This document shows, in pieces, positions 50,892-59,702 of a stretch of 64,000 nt of DNA. A program made the translations under genes and the position numbers. Origin of the DNA: Bog-756 sp963776225. GTDB taxonomy: Bacteria > Actinomycetota > Acidimicrobiia > Acidimicrobiales > RAAP-2. Below the pieces are notes generated by a model. The model saw nothing but the letters and a program-made list of their open reading frames with translations, was not told where the DNA came from and searched no databases. How positions within the stretch are numbered: position 1 is the stretch's first letter; every line of letters starts with the position of its first letter. The stretch lies in assembly GCA_963776225.1 (NCBI GenBank), contig CAVZLL010000004.1, positions 124,001 through 188,000 of the forward strand. Direction: 5' to 3'.

Positions 50892-52508
50892 GTGGAGTTC
50901 AATCTTGCCGATCTCTTCGAGAGCGTGGTCGATCAGATGGGGCCGGCAACCGCCATGGTGTCCGGCGGTCGAAGGCTCGATTATCGCGGTCTGGACCGAC
51001 GCGCTAATCGTCTCGCCCACTATTTCGAGGCTGTCGGCATCCGTCCCGGAGATCACATCGGCCTCCAGCTGGCCAATGGAACCGAGTACATCGAGGTGAT
51101 GCTGGCCTGCTTCAAGATCCGTGCCGTGCCGATCAACGTGAACTATCGCTACGGGTCGGATGAGTTGACGTACCTCTACGGGGATGCGGCACTGGCGGGT
51201 CTGGTCTTCCACAGTCGATTCGCCGACGCGGTAACCGGGGCGCTCGGAGCCGTCTCAGAGACCTGCCGTTTGCTCGAGGTTCTCGACGGGAGCACCCCTT
51301 CGGGCATCGCTCTCGACTATGAGAGGGCATTGGAGTCGGCTCCGCCTGGACGGGAGTTTCCTCCTCGGCGGCCTGACGATCTCTACTGCGTCTACACAGG
51401 TGGAACAACGGGGATGCCCAAGGGGGTTCTCTGGCGCCATGACGACATCTTCTTTGCAGCCATGGGAGGCGGTGACCCACTGTCTCTGGGGAACCACATT
51501 GCCGTCCCTGATGAGCTTGCTGGACGGGTGCTGCACCCTGGCATGACCGCGCTTGCCATTCCGCCGTTCATCCATGCGGCCGGACACTGGTTGGCGTTCT
51601 CCACTCTCTTCGGCGGAGGGAAGGTCGTCACCCTCAAGAACGGTGTTTTCGATCCATCGGAAGTGTGGCGACTCGTAGAAGTCGAATCAGTCAACGTGAT
51701 CGCGGTGGTCGGCGATGCAATGGCCCGCCCCCTGCTCGACGTGCTCGCGGCCGAGCCCGACCGTTACGACCTCTCGTCCCTCCTGGCGGTGGGCTCGGGC
51801 GGTGCGCTGCTCTCGCCGTCCACGAAGGCCGAGCTGAATCGGCTCTTGCCCGGGCGCGCCATAGCTGATCGCTTCGGCTCCTCAGAGACCGGCCAGGTCG
51901 GAGGCGAGGCGCCGCCAGGAGATCCCTTCGGGCCGCCACAACTGCACGTGGACGACCGGACCGATGTGTTCGATGACGATCTCAACCCGGTTCTACCCGG
52001 TTCCGGCGAGATCGGACGTCTGGCAAGGGGGGGCCACGTCCCCCTCGGCTACCTCGGCGATGCATCCAAGTCGGCAACGACCTTCGTCGAGACGCGCGGG
52101 CAGCGCTGGGCGCTGCCGGGAGACGCGGCGACGGTACTGCGCGATGGTACCATCACGGTGTTCGGGCGTGGGTCCCTCTGCATCAATACGGGAGGTGAGA
52201 AAGTCTTTCCCGACGAGGTTGAGGCAGCATTGAAGGGGTACCCGGCTGTACGGGACGCAATCGTGATCGGCATTCCCGACGAACGCTACGGCGAGCAGGT
52301 CGTCGCCTTGGTGCAGCCAAACCAGCAGTGCGTGATCGACGCCGAAGCGCTGCGACGGTACGGCCGCGACCGGTTGACGGGATACAAGGTGCCAAGGACG
52401 ATCGTCGTCGTCTACGAGATCATGCGGTCACCGACCGGCAAGCCGGATTACCCCTGGGCTCGATCGGTTGCCGAATCAGCCGCCGCGGACAGCAGACAGC
52501 GTACCTGA
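50892..52508 (+). CDS. Fatty-acyl-CoA synthetase (AMP-binding enzyme)
   Basis: The 538-residue enzyme activates a carboxylic acid to its CoA thioester. The P-loop YTGGTTGMPKG near residue 173, FGSSETGQ and GRGSLCINTGGEKV motifs are present, and the C-terminal lysine motif is PTGKPDY. I chose the GTG at 50892, just after GGGAGG, because family members begin with EFNLADL; an ATG at 50877 adds five residues. It faces away from the hydrolase gene and probably feeds acyl chains to the WS/DGAT. Confidence 0.9.
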   Translation: MEFNLADLFESVVDQMGPATAMVSGGRRLDYRGLDRRANRLAHYFEAVGIRPGDHIGLQLANGTEYIEVMLACFKIRAVPINVNYRYGSDELTYLYGDAALAGLVFHSRFADAVTGALGAVSETCRLLEVLDGSTPSGIALDYERALESAPPGREFPPRRPDDLYCVYTGGTTGMPKGVLWRHDDIFFAAMGGGDPLSLGNHIAVPDELAGRVLHPGMTALAIPPFIHAAGHWLAFSTLFGGGKVVTLKNGVFDPSEVWRLVEVESVNVIAVVGDAMARPLLDVLAAEPDRYDLSSLLAVGSGGALLSPSTKAELNRLLPGRAIADRFGSSETGQVGGEAPPGDPFGPPQLHVDDRTDVFDDDLNPVLPGSGEIGRLARGGHVPLGYLGDASKSATTFVETRGQRWALPGDAATVLRDGTITVFGRGSLCINTGGEKVFPDEVEAALKGYPAVRDAIVIGIPDERYGEQVVALVQPNQQCVIDAEALRRYGRDRLTGYKVPRTIVVVYEIMRSPTGKPDYPWARSVAESAAADSRQRT

Positions 52509-52568
52509 GGGGAGGGTCGAAACCGACCGGCCGGACCTGCAGATCACGAGGGGAACTCGGCGGCGCAG

Positions 52569-53396
52569 CTATCCGAGGATCGGAAAGCGGCGCTGAGCGG
52601 CCAGGCGATCGAGCGTCTCCTGCATGGACCCGGTCACCTCGTCGTAGCACTGCCGAACGATGGCATCGTCCTGAGCGGCATCAGGACCGTATATGGGCCA
52701 GCGGATCGGTTCGCAGAGCTCCACGATGATCTTTGCGGGAAGCGGCCACGTCGGGATCCCCCCTGGAACGATCCCGAACGGAGGCCCGAATACAAGTGGC
52801 ATGACTTTGATGCGGAACAAGCGGTCGAGTCCGAGGTGTCTGGCAACACGTTCTCCACGACTGAGAACGACGAGCGTCTCATGGGAACCAACGGAGACCG
52901 CGGGAACGATCGGGACCTGTGTGCGAAGGGCGAGTCGGACGAAGCCGTGCCGGTCTCCGAATTCGATGCGGTTGCGCTCCCACCAAGGTCGGAACACCTC
53001 ATAGTCGCCACCTGGGTAGTCGATGAGGATCCCGTCGCCGCGGAGGATCGCCTCCGCATCAATCGGACCGGCATCGATTGCGCCGGCACGCTTCAACAGC
53101 GCACCTACGCCGGGAATCCCGAGCAAGAAGTGGTGGAACAGTGCGTAGATACGTTCGTCTTCACCTCGTTCGCGCCACCATGCGGTCAAGAGAACAGGAA
53201 TGTCAGGCGGCATCTGACCCCCCGAATGATTGCCAACAACGAGGAAGGGCCCACTCTTCGGAAGTCGATCGAACCCCCTGACCTCCGACCGAAAATATGC
53301 CGAATACAGCTCGAGCACCGGTCGCACCGAGCGGAGGAGGGCAGGATCGCGGGCGGAACCCACCACTGCTGGGGTCGATTCGCCGAGGTCGCTCAT
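52569..53396 (-). CDS. Lysophospholipid acyltransferase-like protein
   Basis: The 275-residue protein has VGNHSGGQMPPD near residue 56, a variant of the acyltransferase His-Asp motif in which His and Asp are more widely spaced than HX4D, and the later DYPGGDYEVFRPW and VPIVPAVSVG strands. This type is common in mycobacteria beside lipid genes. The ATG at 53396 lies after AGGA at short spacing; 53444 is another in-frame start. Confidence 0.82.
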   Translation of the reverse strand: MSDLGESTPAVVGSARDPALLRSVRPVLELYSAYFRSEVRGFDRLPKSGPFLVVGNHSGGQMPPDIPVLLTAWWRERGEDERIYALFHHFLLGIPGVGALLKRAGAIDAGPIDAEAILRGDGILIDYPGGDYEVFRPWWERNRIEFGDRHGFVRLALRTQVPIVPAVSVGSHETLVVLSRGERVARHLGLDRLFRIKVMPLVFGPPFGIVPGGIPTWPLPAKIIVELCEPIRWPIYGPDAAQDDAIVRQCYDEVTGSMQETLDRLAAQRRFPILG

Positions 53397-53565
53397 TCCT
53401 GCACTATGCACCACCGTTGGCGAACGACGCTGATTCAACACCACGCGGAGGTGCCGGAACCATGTCGCCGCGTCCCTCGAGCAGGATGTGACTCTTGACC
53501 CTAGGGAACCGACGATTCCAGGCTCATCATCTCAATGGGAGAAGTGGCCGACGAAGGAGGGGGCC

Positions 53566-53706
53566 ATGGGTGTGCGAGCCGAACGGATGGTCCTTAAGAG
53601 GGAACAGGCCAGCCAGCCCGAGCGTGTGCGCTGGGTATTGGAGATGCTGGAGGCTGGGCCCCACTTCAGATTCCGGGAGGACAGGGATCTTTTCTCCAGA
53701 AGGTGA
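53566..53706 (+). CDS. Possible 46-residue basic protein
   Basis: ATG at 53566 is preceded by AAGGAGGGGG at short spacing and opens a frame of 46 codons rich in Arg and Glu (KREQASQPERVRWVLEML). No family is recognised. It lies in the 340-base gap between two minus-strand genes, which otherwise shows nothing. Confidence 0.35.
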   Translation: MGVRAERMVLKREQASQPERVRWVLEMLEAGPHFRFREDRDLFSRR

Positions 53707-53734
53707 GCAACCGCGGCTGCAAGGGTCGCAGCTC

Positions 53735-54292
53735 TCAGACCAGGGGAACGAACTCGAACCCGGGGTGCCTGATTGTCCGGTACTCGTCCTCGCCAGTCTT
53801 TGCTATCTCGAGGATGTTGTACTGAACGGGAATGACTAACTTGGCCGGAATCGTCAACTGGTCTAGCAGCTCAACAGGCACTTCCCGCGCGCTAGCACTT
53901 ACCAAGATCCTCGCATAGGGAGCGTGCTCTCGGAGGCCGTACTCCTTTCCTGCCCGGAAGAAGAACGCATTCTCAACACCGAGGCGGCTGCAGTTGTCTC
54001 GGCCAAACCTCACTAGCTCTGGAATGCGTTCGACGGCGTAGACGATGCCCTGCGGTCCGACGATGTGTGCGAGCAGCGCGGTGGTCCATCCCGAACCGGA
54101 TCCGACGTCCAACACTTGGTCACCAGGCATTGCATCCAGCCAGGAAAGCATGAGCTTCACGGTGCTGGGCTGGCTAACCGTCTGGCCAAACCCGATGGGC
54201 AAGGGGGTGTCAACGTCCGATACTTCACGGAGCTCAGCGGTGACGAAATCGGCGCGCCGGAGGGACCGGAATGCCTCCTCGACCCGACCCAT
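53735..54292 (-). CDS. Protein-L-isoaspartate O-methyltransferase family protein
   Basis: The 185-residue protein has the PCMT landmarks: DTPLPIGFGQTVSQPS near residue 33 and the SAM motif VLDVGSGSGWTTALLA near residue 63. PCMTs repair isoaspartate in aged proteins. I chose the ATG at 54292; ATGs at 54340 and further upstream are in frame without clear homology. The usual hydrophobic ending is replaced by a short FEFVPLV tail. Confidence 0.82.
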   Translation of the reverse strand: MGRVEEAFRSLRRADFVTAELREVSDVDTPLPIGFGQTVSQPSTVKLMLSWLDAMPGDQVLDVGSGSGWTTALLAHIVGPQGIVYAVERIPELVRFGRDNCSRLGVENAFFFRAGKEYGLREHAPYARILVSASAREVPVELLDQLTIPAKLVIPVQYNILEIAKTGEDEYRTIRHPGFEFVPLV

Positions 54293-54548
54293 ACTGCTGA
54301 TTCTCGCATTTCGCCCAGTGGACGCCGAAAATCCCATCGAGTTCAGCTTCCATACCCCGGCGGTTCTGTGGACAGGGCGAAGATCTTCACGAGTCGCTGG
54401 GGCAAGGTCAATCGGATTCTGACCTGCCCCAGCCGTCCGATTGTTTGATGAGAACCTGCCAAAGGACTCTAGTTCTCGCATCGTGCTTGTGCGGAGAATG
54501 GCAGTAGCCACGCTTCGGCGAATCGAGGGCCGACAGAGGGAGGGTGCC

Positions 54549-54824
54549 ATGTCCACCACCACAGAGACCGGCAGCGCTGATCGCATCATCGAGTCATTTC
54601 ATGATGCCGGTGAGACAGCGCTTGAATCGGTACGGAAGTTCCTTGACACCGTGAACGGTGTGTTTCCCGACGTGAGTGCAGACAGCGGTCCACGTCAGAA
54701 GATCATCGATTCCGCGTTCAAGATGACCGAACAGCTTGTCGGTACGTCAACCCAGCTCGCACAGAGGCTCGTGAAGGCCAGCCAGGATGTCCTGGGCGAG
54801 CCGGATAAGAAAACTAAAGCCTAA
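54549..54824 (+). CDS. Small helical protein, unknown function
   Basis: The 91-residue protein is predicted almost wholly helical (ESFHDAGETALESVRKFLDTV, then AFKMTEQLVGTSTQLAQRLV) and ends in a basic tail. The amphipathic pattern recalls phasins, which would fit the nearby lipid genes, but there is no firm match. GAGGGAGGGTG precedes the ATG. Confidence 0.6.
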   Translation: MSTTTETGSADRIIESFHDAGETALESVRKFLDTVNGVFPDVSADSGPRQKIIDSAFKMTEQLVGTSTQLAQRLVKASQDVLGEPDKKTKA

Positions 54825-55131
54825 GACTCCCAAACACACGTTGACCGGCCCTACTGAACCGGCGATCCCTAGGTGGTTATGCATACGCCCGTCAGGGCTG
54901 GTCGGGGGCAGGATCAAACGGGTGGGTTTGCAATCGAGTGGCTGACGTCACCAATTGTGTCCCCCACGTCGGCTGGCGCCGAGCTCATGCACCGGAGTGC
55001 GCACCTTCGTATCACCCGGTCAGAGTACGTGCCGGAGGGGGGTTTACGACGATAAGTACACCTGCTCCCCTACGTACACAATGGACCGCCTCGTTCGAGC
55101 CGATAACCGAGCCATTCAATACGTTTGTCTC
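54825..55131. other. Non-coding stretch
   Basis: I see no gene or recognisable RNA here. The short plus-strand frames lack ribosome sites and known domains. A hairpin and the first copy of a 48-base repeat follow. Confidence 0.45.
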
Positions 55132-55164
55132 GGAAGGTCCTGATCGGGATCACTGAGACCTTCC
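55132..55164 (-). terminator. Hairpin downstream of the LapA-like small-gene pair
   Basis: GGAAGGTC (55132-55139) pairs with GACCTTCC (55157-55164). The 17-base loop itself contains the palindrome TGATCGGGATCA. It lies 3' of the minus-strand gene ending at 55222. No T-run follows. Confidence 0.45.
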
Positions 55165-55170
55165 CCGGTT

Positions 55171-55218
55171 CGGCGCACTCACCAAGACAAGCGGCGCGCC
55201 GGACCGAGCGACTGTGCT
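55171..55218. repeat. 48-bp direct repeat, copy 1
   Basis: Forty-five of 48 bases match the copy at 56275-56322, in the same orientation. Inside are CGGCG and CGCCG ends that could pair, and the palindrome GGCGCGCC. The copy lies three bases 3' of the stop of the 55222 gene. Confidence 0.85.
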
Positions 55219-55221
55219 GCA

Positions 55222-55368
55222 TCAAGCTCCATCGTCAGACGATTCGTCTTCTGGGGCTTGGATCTGCCCTTCACGTCGCATCCGGCCGATCAGGAGGACG
55301 ACGCCGACGCCCACCAGGCAGCCCAGGACCACGACAGCTCGCGGATTCAGAGGAACCCACTCCTTCAC
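55222..55368 (-). CDS. 48-residue single-membrane-segment protein
   Basis: The product has one hydrophobic segment (AVVVLGCLVGVGVVLLIG) followed by RMRRE and an acidic tail, so the C-terminus should face the cytoplasm. The GTG start overlaps the stop of the LapA-like gene (GTGA), which argues that it is translated. No family assignment. Confidence 0.55.
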   Translation of the reverse strand: MKEWVPLNPRAVVVLGCLVGVGVVLLIGRMRREGQIQAPEDESSDDGA

Positions 55369-55637
55369 CGGACCCCTGCCGCCCGGCGCTGTCTGCGCCG
55401 TCGATGGCGGCGCATGACACCGAGTCCGAACCAGACCATTGCTCCGAACACCGCTGTAATGATCGTGTAGAACCAGAGCGGCCAGGAGAAGTGCCAGACC
55501 AAGAAGTGCAACTTGATCTTCTCCGTGTTCTGGAAGATGAACACAAGAAGCAGTCCGATTCCGACGAGCGACGCGATCGCCCCCCCGCCGAGTCGGGAGT
55601 TTCTGTTGCTCGTGGGACCAGGATCGGGTGCAACCAT
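55365..55637 (-). CDS. LapA-domain (DUF1049) membrane protein
   Basis: The 90-residue protein has two hydrophobic segments (about residues 20-35 and 50-70) with FIFQNTEKIKLHFLVW between them, the typical LapA/DUF1049 pattern, and a very basic C-terminus. In proteobacteria LapA helps lipopolysaccharide assembly; in actinobacteria its role is unknown. AAGGAG lies at ideal spacing before the ATG at 55637. Confidence 0.8.
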   Translation of the reverse strand: MVAPDPGPTSNRNSRLGGGAIASLVGIGLLLVFIFQNTEKIKLHFLVWHFSWPLWFYTIITAVFGAMVWFGLGVMRRHRRRRQRRAAGVR

Positions 55638-55848
55638 TGTGACTCCTTCCGCACGCCCGCCGAGCAACTGAGGCGCGCACATCCAGCCTCTCACAACGAA
55701 CAGTTACCCACTCCGATCCTTCGGTGTGCCGGGACTCTCGCCCCGTGGTCACAGGCGGCGGGATCGTCATGCTCACCCGCAGGCTGATCTCGAACGTGAG
55801 GTCCGTCATACGCCCAGGAGCGTGACAGCAGCCTTCGGAACCGAGGCC

Positions 55849-56049
55849 TCAGCGCTGGCCGTCGTGGACGAGAGCGAGCACGGCAAGGATGTCAGCAGCC
55901 GCCTGCTCCTTGCTCATACCGAGGTACTTCGCCACCCTAGAGACCAGCCGTGGCCGGGCGGTTCGGATGCGGCTGAGCGTCTTGGCGACGAGCATGAGCC
56001 GGGCGATGTCGGCCTCGGTCTCGAGGACCGTTGGGGTGATCGCGTTCAT
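55849..56049 (-). CDS. Small helical protein coupled to a HTH gene
   Basis: The 66-residue product is helical and basic in the middle (TLSRIRTARPRLVSRVAKYLGM) with the segment KEQAAADILAVLALV at the end. The ATG overlaps the stop of the HTH gene (ATGA). I do not recognise it; it may act together with the HTH protein. Confidence 0.55.
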   Translation of the reverse strand: MNAITPTVLETEADIARLMLVAKTLSRIRTARPRLVSRVAKYLGMSKEQAAADILAVLALVHDGQR

Positions 56050-56249
56050 GCCGCGCGCTCCAGGGCGTCCATCGGAACGACCGAGGTGCAAAGAGGGCAG
56101 CGGCACTCGCGTCCGGCGGCCAGGACCGCAGCCACATCGCGGCTCATCGTGCTGGTCGACACTGCCAGTTCCCTGGCCATCTCCCCGATCGAACCCCACG
56201 TGAGTCGACCGGCGGCCCTCAGCATCTCTGCCAAGCGTACACGCCTCAT
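56046..56249 (-). CDS. Small helix-turn-helix protein with CxC-x2-C motif
   Basis: The 67-residue product has a helix-turn-helix (SIGEMARELAVSTSTMSRDVA, near residues 16-36) of the DeoR/GntR recognition type. It is followed by CRCPLC, which could bind zinc or a cluster. AGGAG lies eight bases before the ATG at 56249. It is the first gene of a two-gene unit and is preceded by copy 2 of the 48-base repeat. Confidence 0.6.
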   Translation of the reverse strand: MRRVRLAEMLRAAGRLTWGSIGEMARELAVSTSTMSRDVAAVLAAGRECRCPLCTSVVPMDALERAA

Positions 56250-56274
56250 CGGCGCGGCTCCTGACGTCCCGGTC

Positions 56275-56322
56275 CGGCGCACTCACCAAGGCAAGTGGCG
56301 CGCCGGACCGAGCGACAGTGCT
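56275..56322. repeat. 48-bp direct repeat, copy 2
   Basis: This copy can form a hairpin: CCGGCG plus CACT pairs with AGTG plus CGCCGG across a short loop, with a three-base bulge. It lies between the stop of the propeller gene and the start of the HTH gene. See copy 1 at 55171. Confidence 0.85.
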
Positions 56323-56452
56323 TCGTCAATAAGGCATCCCTTGCATGGGGTGGTCGTCCTGGATGACGATGACCAATAGGCACTCAGGGGTAAGGGGTGA
56401 CCCGCATCTAGCACGACTATGAGTGAGGTCGAGCTGAAGTGCGAGGGGCTGC

Positions 56453-59299
56453 CTACGAGATTGTGATGGACAAGGTCTTCCCGATGACGACCAGATTCGC
56501 ATCGGTAACGTACACCTTGAAAGTGAACGTGCCCTTCACGGTTGGTGCACCGTTGATCACACCGTCGCTTGCGAAAAGCACCAAGCCGGTAGGAAGTTTC
56601 GAGCCTGTACCAAGTTTCCACTTGTAGAGAGGCTTCCCACCCGCTGCACCGAGCCTGGCGGAGTAAGCCTGTCCTACCTTGCCAGCCTTGAGAGACGTCG
56701 TGGTGATCTTCAACGGACCTGCGGTATCCGTGATCGACAACTCGGTCGATGCTGTCAGCGTGGGGGCAGACGAATCCCTGACCGTCACCTGGAAGGCTGA
56801 AGTCCCCGCATACTTCGGCGATCCGGTGATGGTTCCCGTCGCTGCACTGAAAACCAGGCCCACCGGAAGCGCGCCTTGGGTGACCGTCCAGGCGTAGGGC
56901 GCGATCCCACCCGTTGCCGTCAGCTTGCCCGAATAGGTTCGCCCGGTCACTCCGCTTGGGAGCGCCTTGGTAGTGATGACAGGCGCAGACGTCCTGATCG
57001 CAAGCGCGGCCTTGGATGTGAACGAGGGAGACGACGAGTCAGTGACCTCGACGGTGAATGAGGATGATCTGCCAGATGTAGGTGTGCCACTGATGACCCC
57101 GGTTGCTTCGTCGAGGCTCAATCCGGCGGGGAGGGCACCCGAGGTAATCGACCAGTTGTACGGAGTCGTTCCTCCGACCGCGGTCAGGGTGGTGGAGTAC
57201 GGATGACCGATGGCTCCGGGCGGGAGCGTGCTGGTGGTGATCGTCACAGGATCGAGGTCACTTCCCAGCAAGATCAGCCCGCCATCGTCCCGCTCGGCGC
57301 TTCCCTGTCCGACGGCGACACAGTCCATTCTGGAGAGACAGGAAACTCCCGATAGGAGGTTGACGCCAGATGGAACGGTCGCGCTCGTCCAGGTGGCACC
57401 AGCGTCAGTCGTGGCGACGATGACGCCGTTGGTGCTGTTGGAGCCGACCGCTTCACACACCGAAGCGGAGGGACATGCGACATCGCTGAGGCCTTCAACT
57501 CCCGCTGGTGCGGGTTCCCCGATCCAGGACTGCCCGGCGTTCGACGTAGCCAAGATCGACCCGCCCCCGACTGCCGTGCAGTCGTCGGCCGAGAAACAGG
57601 CGATACCAGAGAGAGCGCCTCCTGGGAAGGTCTGACTGGTCCAGGTACTTCCACCATCGGTCGTCGAGAAGATCGCGCTCCTGGTGCTGCTCGCACCGCC
57701 GACGAAGCACTCGGTCAGTGTGATGCAGGCAACGGAGTCGAGATTCTCCACGCCTGTCTCGGCAGTAGACGACCAAGAGTTCCCACCATCGGTCGTGGAC
57801 AAGATGACCCCGTCGGAGTAGTAGCCGCCTCCATCGGAGAGGTCGTCGCCCGCCGCCATACAGGCCGACGTAGATGGACAGGCGATGCTGTTCAGCGCTA
57901 TCACCCCGGCGGGCACGACCTCAGAGGTCCAGGTGGCTCCCCCGTCGGTGGTCGCGAGGATGAAGCTCGTGTCGTCCTCGTTGTCGCCGACGGCGTAGCA
58001 AACGGAGATCGAAGGACAGGCGATCCCAAAGAGAGTTCCTACGCCTGGCGGTAAGCTCTCGCCCTGCCACACCGTCCCCCCGTCGGTGCTGGCAAGTACG
58101 GTCCCTCCTCCACCGACATCAAGGCTGTCGTCGGGTCCCCCCACAGCAACGCACTCAGATGACGATGGGCAGGCAATGTCGTTGAGCCGATTGACTCCCG
58201 CTGGACCGGGTTGTCGAACCCAGGTAGTGCCTGCATCCGAGGTGGCCAGAATGACCCCATTCCCAACAGATGTGCATTCCGAGGTGGAAGAGCAAGAGAC
58301 GCCATTGAGTCCTTGCACCTGGTACGGACCGAGGAGGCTCGTCCAGGTGCTACCACCGTCTGCAGTTGAAAGGGTCAGGCCTTGATAGTCGACATGGCCC
58401 ACAGCGACACAGTCGGATGTAGAGGGACACGAGATGGACCAGAGCAAACCAGAAGACGAAGGTGCGGCCGTGTACGCCAAGGTCCAACTGGTGCCGCCGT
58501 CGGTGGTGGCAAGGATGTCGTCGCCTCCGACGGCAAAGCATTCAGTCAGGGAAGGACACGACACGCTGTACGAGGTGCCGACGCCCGACGGAACCGGCTC
58601 GGTCGACCACGTCGTCCCCCCATCCGTGGTTTCCACAATACCGGCGAATCCACCGAGAGCGGTGCCGACCGCTGTGCAGTCCGAATCGGAGAAACAGGCG
58701 ACCGCATGCAAAGACGTGATTCCGCTGGGAAGAACCTGAGCGGTCCACGTCGTTCCACCGTCTGTCGACTTCAGGACGATTCCTCCAGTTGCACCGTCGC
58801 CAACCGCAAAGCACACCAACGAAGGGAGGCAGGTTGCGCCCCACATGCTGCTTGCGGAAGTCACGCTGTCAGCAATGCTCCAGGTGGTTCCTGCATTCGT
58901 GGTTGCCAGGATGACGCCTGGGTTGTGACTTCCAACGGCTACGCAGTCAGATGTGGATGAGCAGGCGATGCCTTCGAGGTAGGTGACGCCGGAAGGCACC
59001 GCCTGGTCGGTCCAAGAATTCCCACCATCGGTCGTTGCCATGATCTGGCCAAGGCCGATGCGATCGGTTCCGACGGCGTAGCAGTGGAGCGTCGAGGGGC
59101 ATGTGACATTCGTGGGGTCGGCACTGGACGGGTAAGTGGCACCGACCCGCCAGTCGCTTGTGGAGGCTCCCGCAGTGACTGTGGTCAGCGGGGTCGCGAC
59201 AACTGCAGCGACCGTTGCGATAACCGTGACCAAGGCCAGGAAGGCTCGGCTGATCGTGATAGGTCGATTCTGCGTCCGCGGCCGAGTGCTCGGTCTCAT
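56453..59299 (-). CDS. Exported 14-repeat protein, probable tandem seven-bladed propellers with three Ig-like domains
   Basis: The 948-residue protein has a signal sequence (about residues 15-45, ending near TAGAST). Fourteen repeats of 41-50 residues follow, each with (V/I)(A/S)C-x5-C-x-AVG, a short strand, then I-L-x-T-(T/S)-D-(G/A)-G-x-(T/S)-W. These resemble BNR/YCF48-type blades with a Cys pair added. Three Ig-like domains of about 90 residues follow (each with LP-x-G...Y...GG...PY-W...G-LP-x-G-L...G-x-I-x-G-x-P). Fourteen repeats would make two seven-bladed propellers. ATG 59299 has only a weak ribosome site; TTG at 59326 is possible. Confidence 0.85.
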   Translation of the reverse strand: MRPSTRPRTQNRPITISRAFLALVTVIATVAAVVATPLTTVTAGASTSDWRVGATYPSSADPTNVTCPSTLHCYAVGTDRIGLGQIMATTDGGNSWTDQAVPSGVTYLEGIACSSTSDCVAVGSHNPGVILATTNAGTTWSIADSVTSASSMWGATCLPSLVCFAVGDGATGGIVLKSTDGGTTWTAQVLPSGITSLHAVACFSDSDCTAVGTALGGFAGIVETTDGGTTWSTEPVPSGVGTSYSVSCPSLTECFAVGGDDILATTDGGTSWTLAYTAAPSSSGLLWSISCPSTSDCVAVGHVDYQGLTLSTADGGSTWTSLLGPYQVQGLNGVSCSSTSECTSVGNGVILATSDAGTTWVRQPGPAGVNRLNDIACPSSSECVAVGGPDDSLDVGGGGTVLASTDGGTVWQGESLPPGVGTLFGIACPSISVCYAVGDNEDDTSFILATTDGGATWTSEVVPAGVIALNSIACPSTSACMAAGDDLSDGGGYYSDGVILSTTDGGNSWSSTAETGVENLDSVACITLTECFVGGASSTRSAIFSTTDGGSTWTSQTFPGGALSGIACFSADDCTAVGGGSILATSNAGQSWIGEPAPAGVEGLSDVACPSASVCEAVGSNSTNGVIVATTDAGATWTSATVPSGVNLLSGVSCLSRMDCVAVGQGSAERDDGGLILLGSDLDPVTITTSTLPPGAIGHPYSTTLTAVGGTTPYNWSITSGALPAGLSLDEATGVISGTPTSGRSSSFTVEVTDSSSPSFTSKAALAIRTSAPVITTKALPSGVTGRTYSGKLTATGGIAPYAWTVTQGALPVGLVFSAATGTITGSPKYAGTSAFQVTVRDSSAPTLTASTELSITDTAGPLKITTTSLKAGKVGQAYSARLGAAGGKPLYKWKLGTGSKLPTGLVLFASDGVINGAPTVKGTFTFKVYVTDANLVVIGKTLSITIS

Positions 59300-59702
59300 T
59301 GCTTCACGTTCCGTTCCCCCTGCCAAGAAGGTCCATCCAGCTCGCCACCAAGGTCAAGCAATCCTCTCACGCAGCAAACACAGCTGTCACTGACTTTTCA
59401 GTCTCGTGCCTCTGGCGGTGATCAACATCACCGTCAACAGGGAGCTGAATGCCATCCTCTCGAGGCGCAGCAGTTTCGACCAGGAGGCGTTTCGCGAGGT
59501 GGCGACCAACCTGGGCTGGTCAGGTGACGACCATCGAAGTCTTCGCCGAATCGAGGGACATCTCGATGGCTGCCCGCTTCCGGCTGGACCACACTGTAGG
59601 GGGTCACGAGTTACAGGCGGAACCCCTCGTAGGATCCTAGAAGTCACAACCCATCAGAAGTGTATTGACCGGGGTTGGCAAGATCTCGCGTCGAGGTGAG
59701 CG
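59300..59702. other. 403-bp gap without a supported gene
   Basis: A plus-strand frame at 59406-59699 has no recognisable domain and no convincing ribosome site. Its first part (VINITVNRELNAILSR) reads like protein, so it may be a decayed fragment. The ribosome site GAGGTGAG of the next gene lies at the right edge. Confidence 0.4.

Noticed and set aside
59406..59699. A 97-codon plus-strand frame before the GT-C gene
   Set aside because: No ribosome site and no known family; it may be a relic but cannot be supported as a gene.
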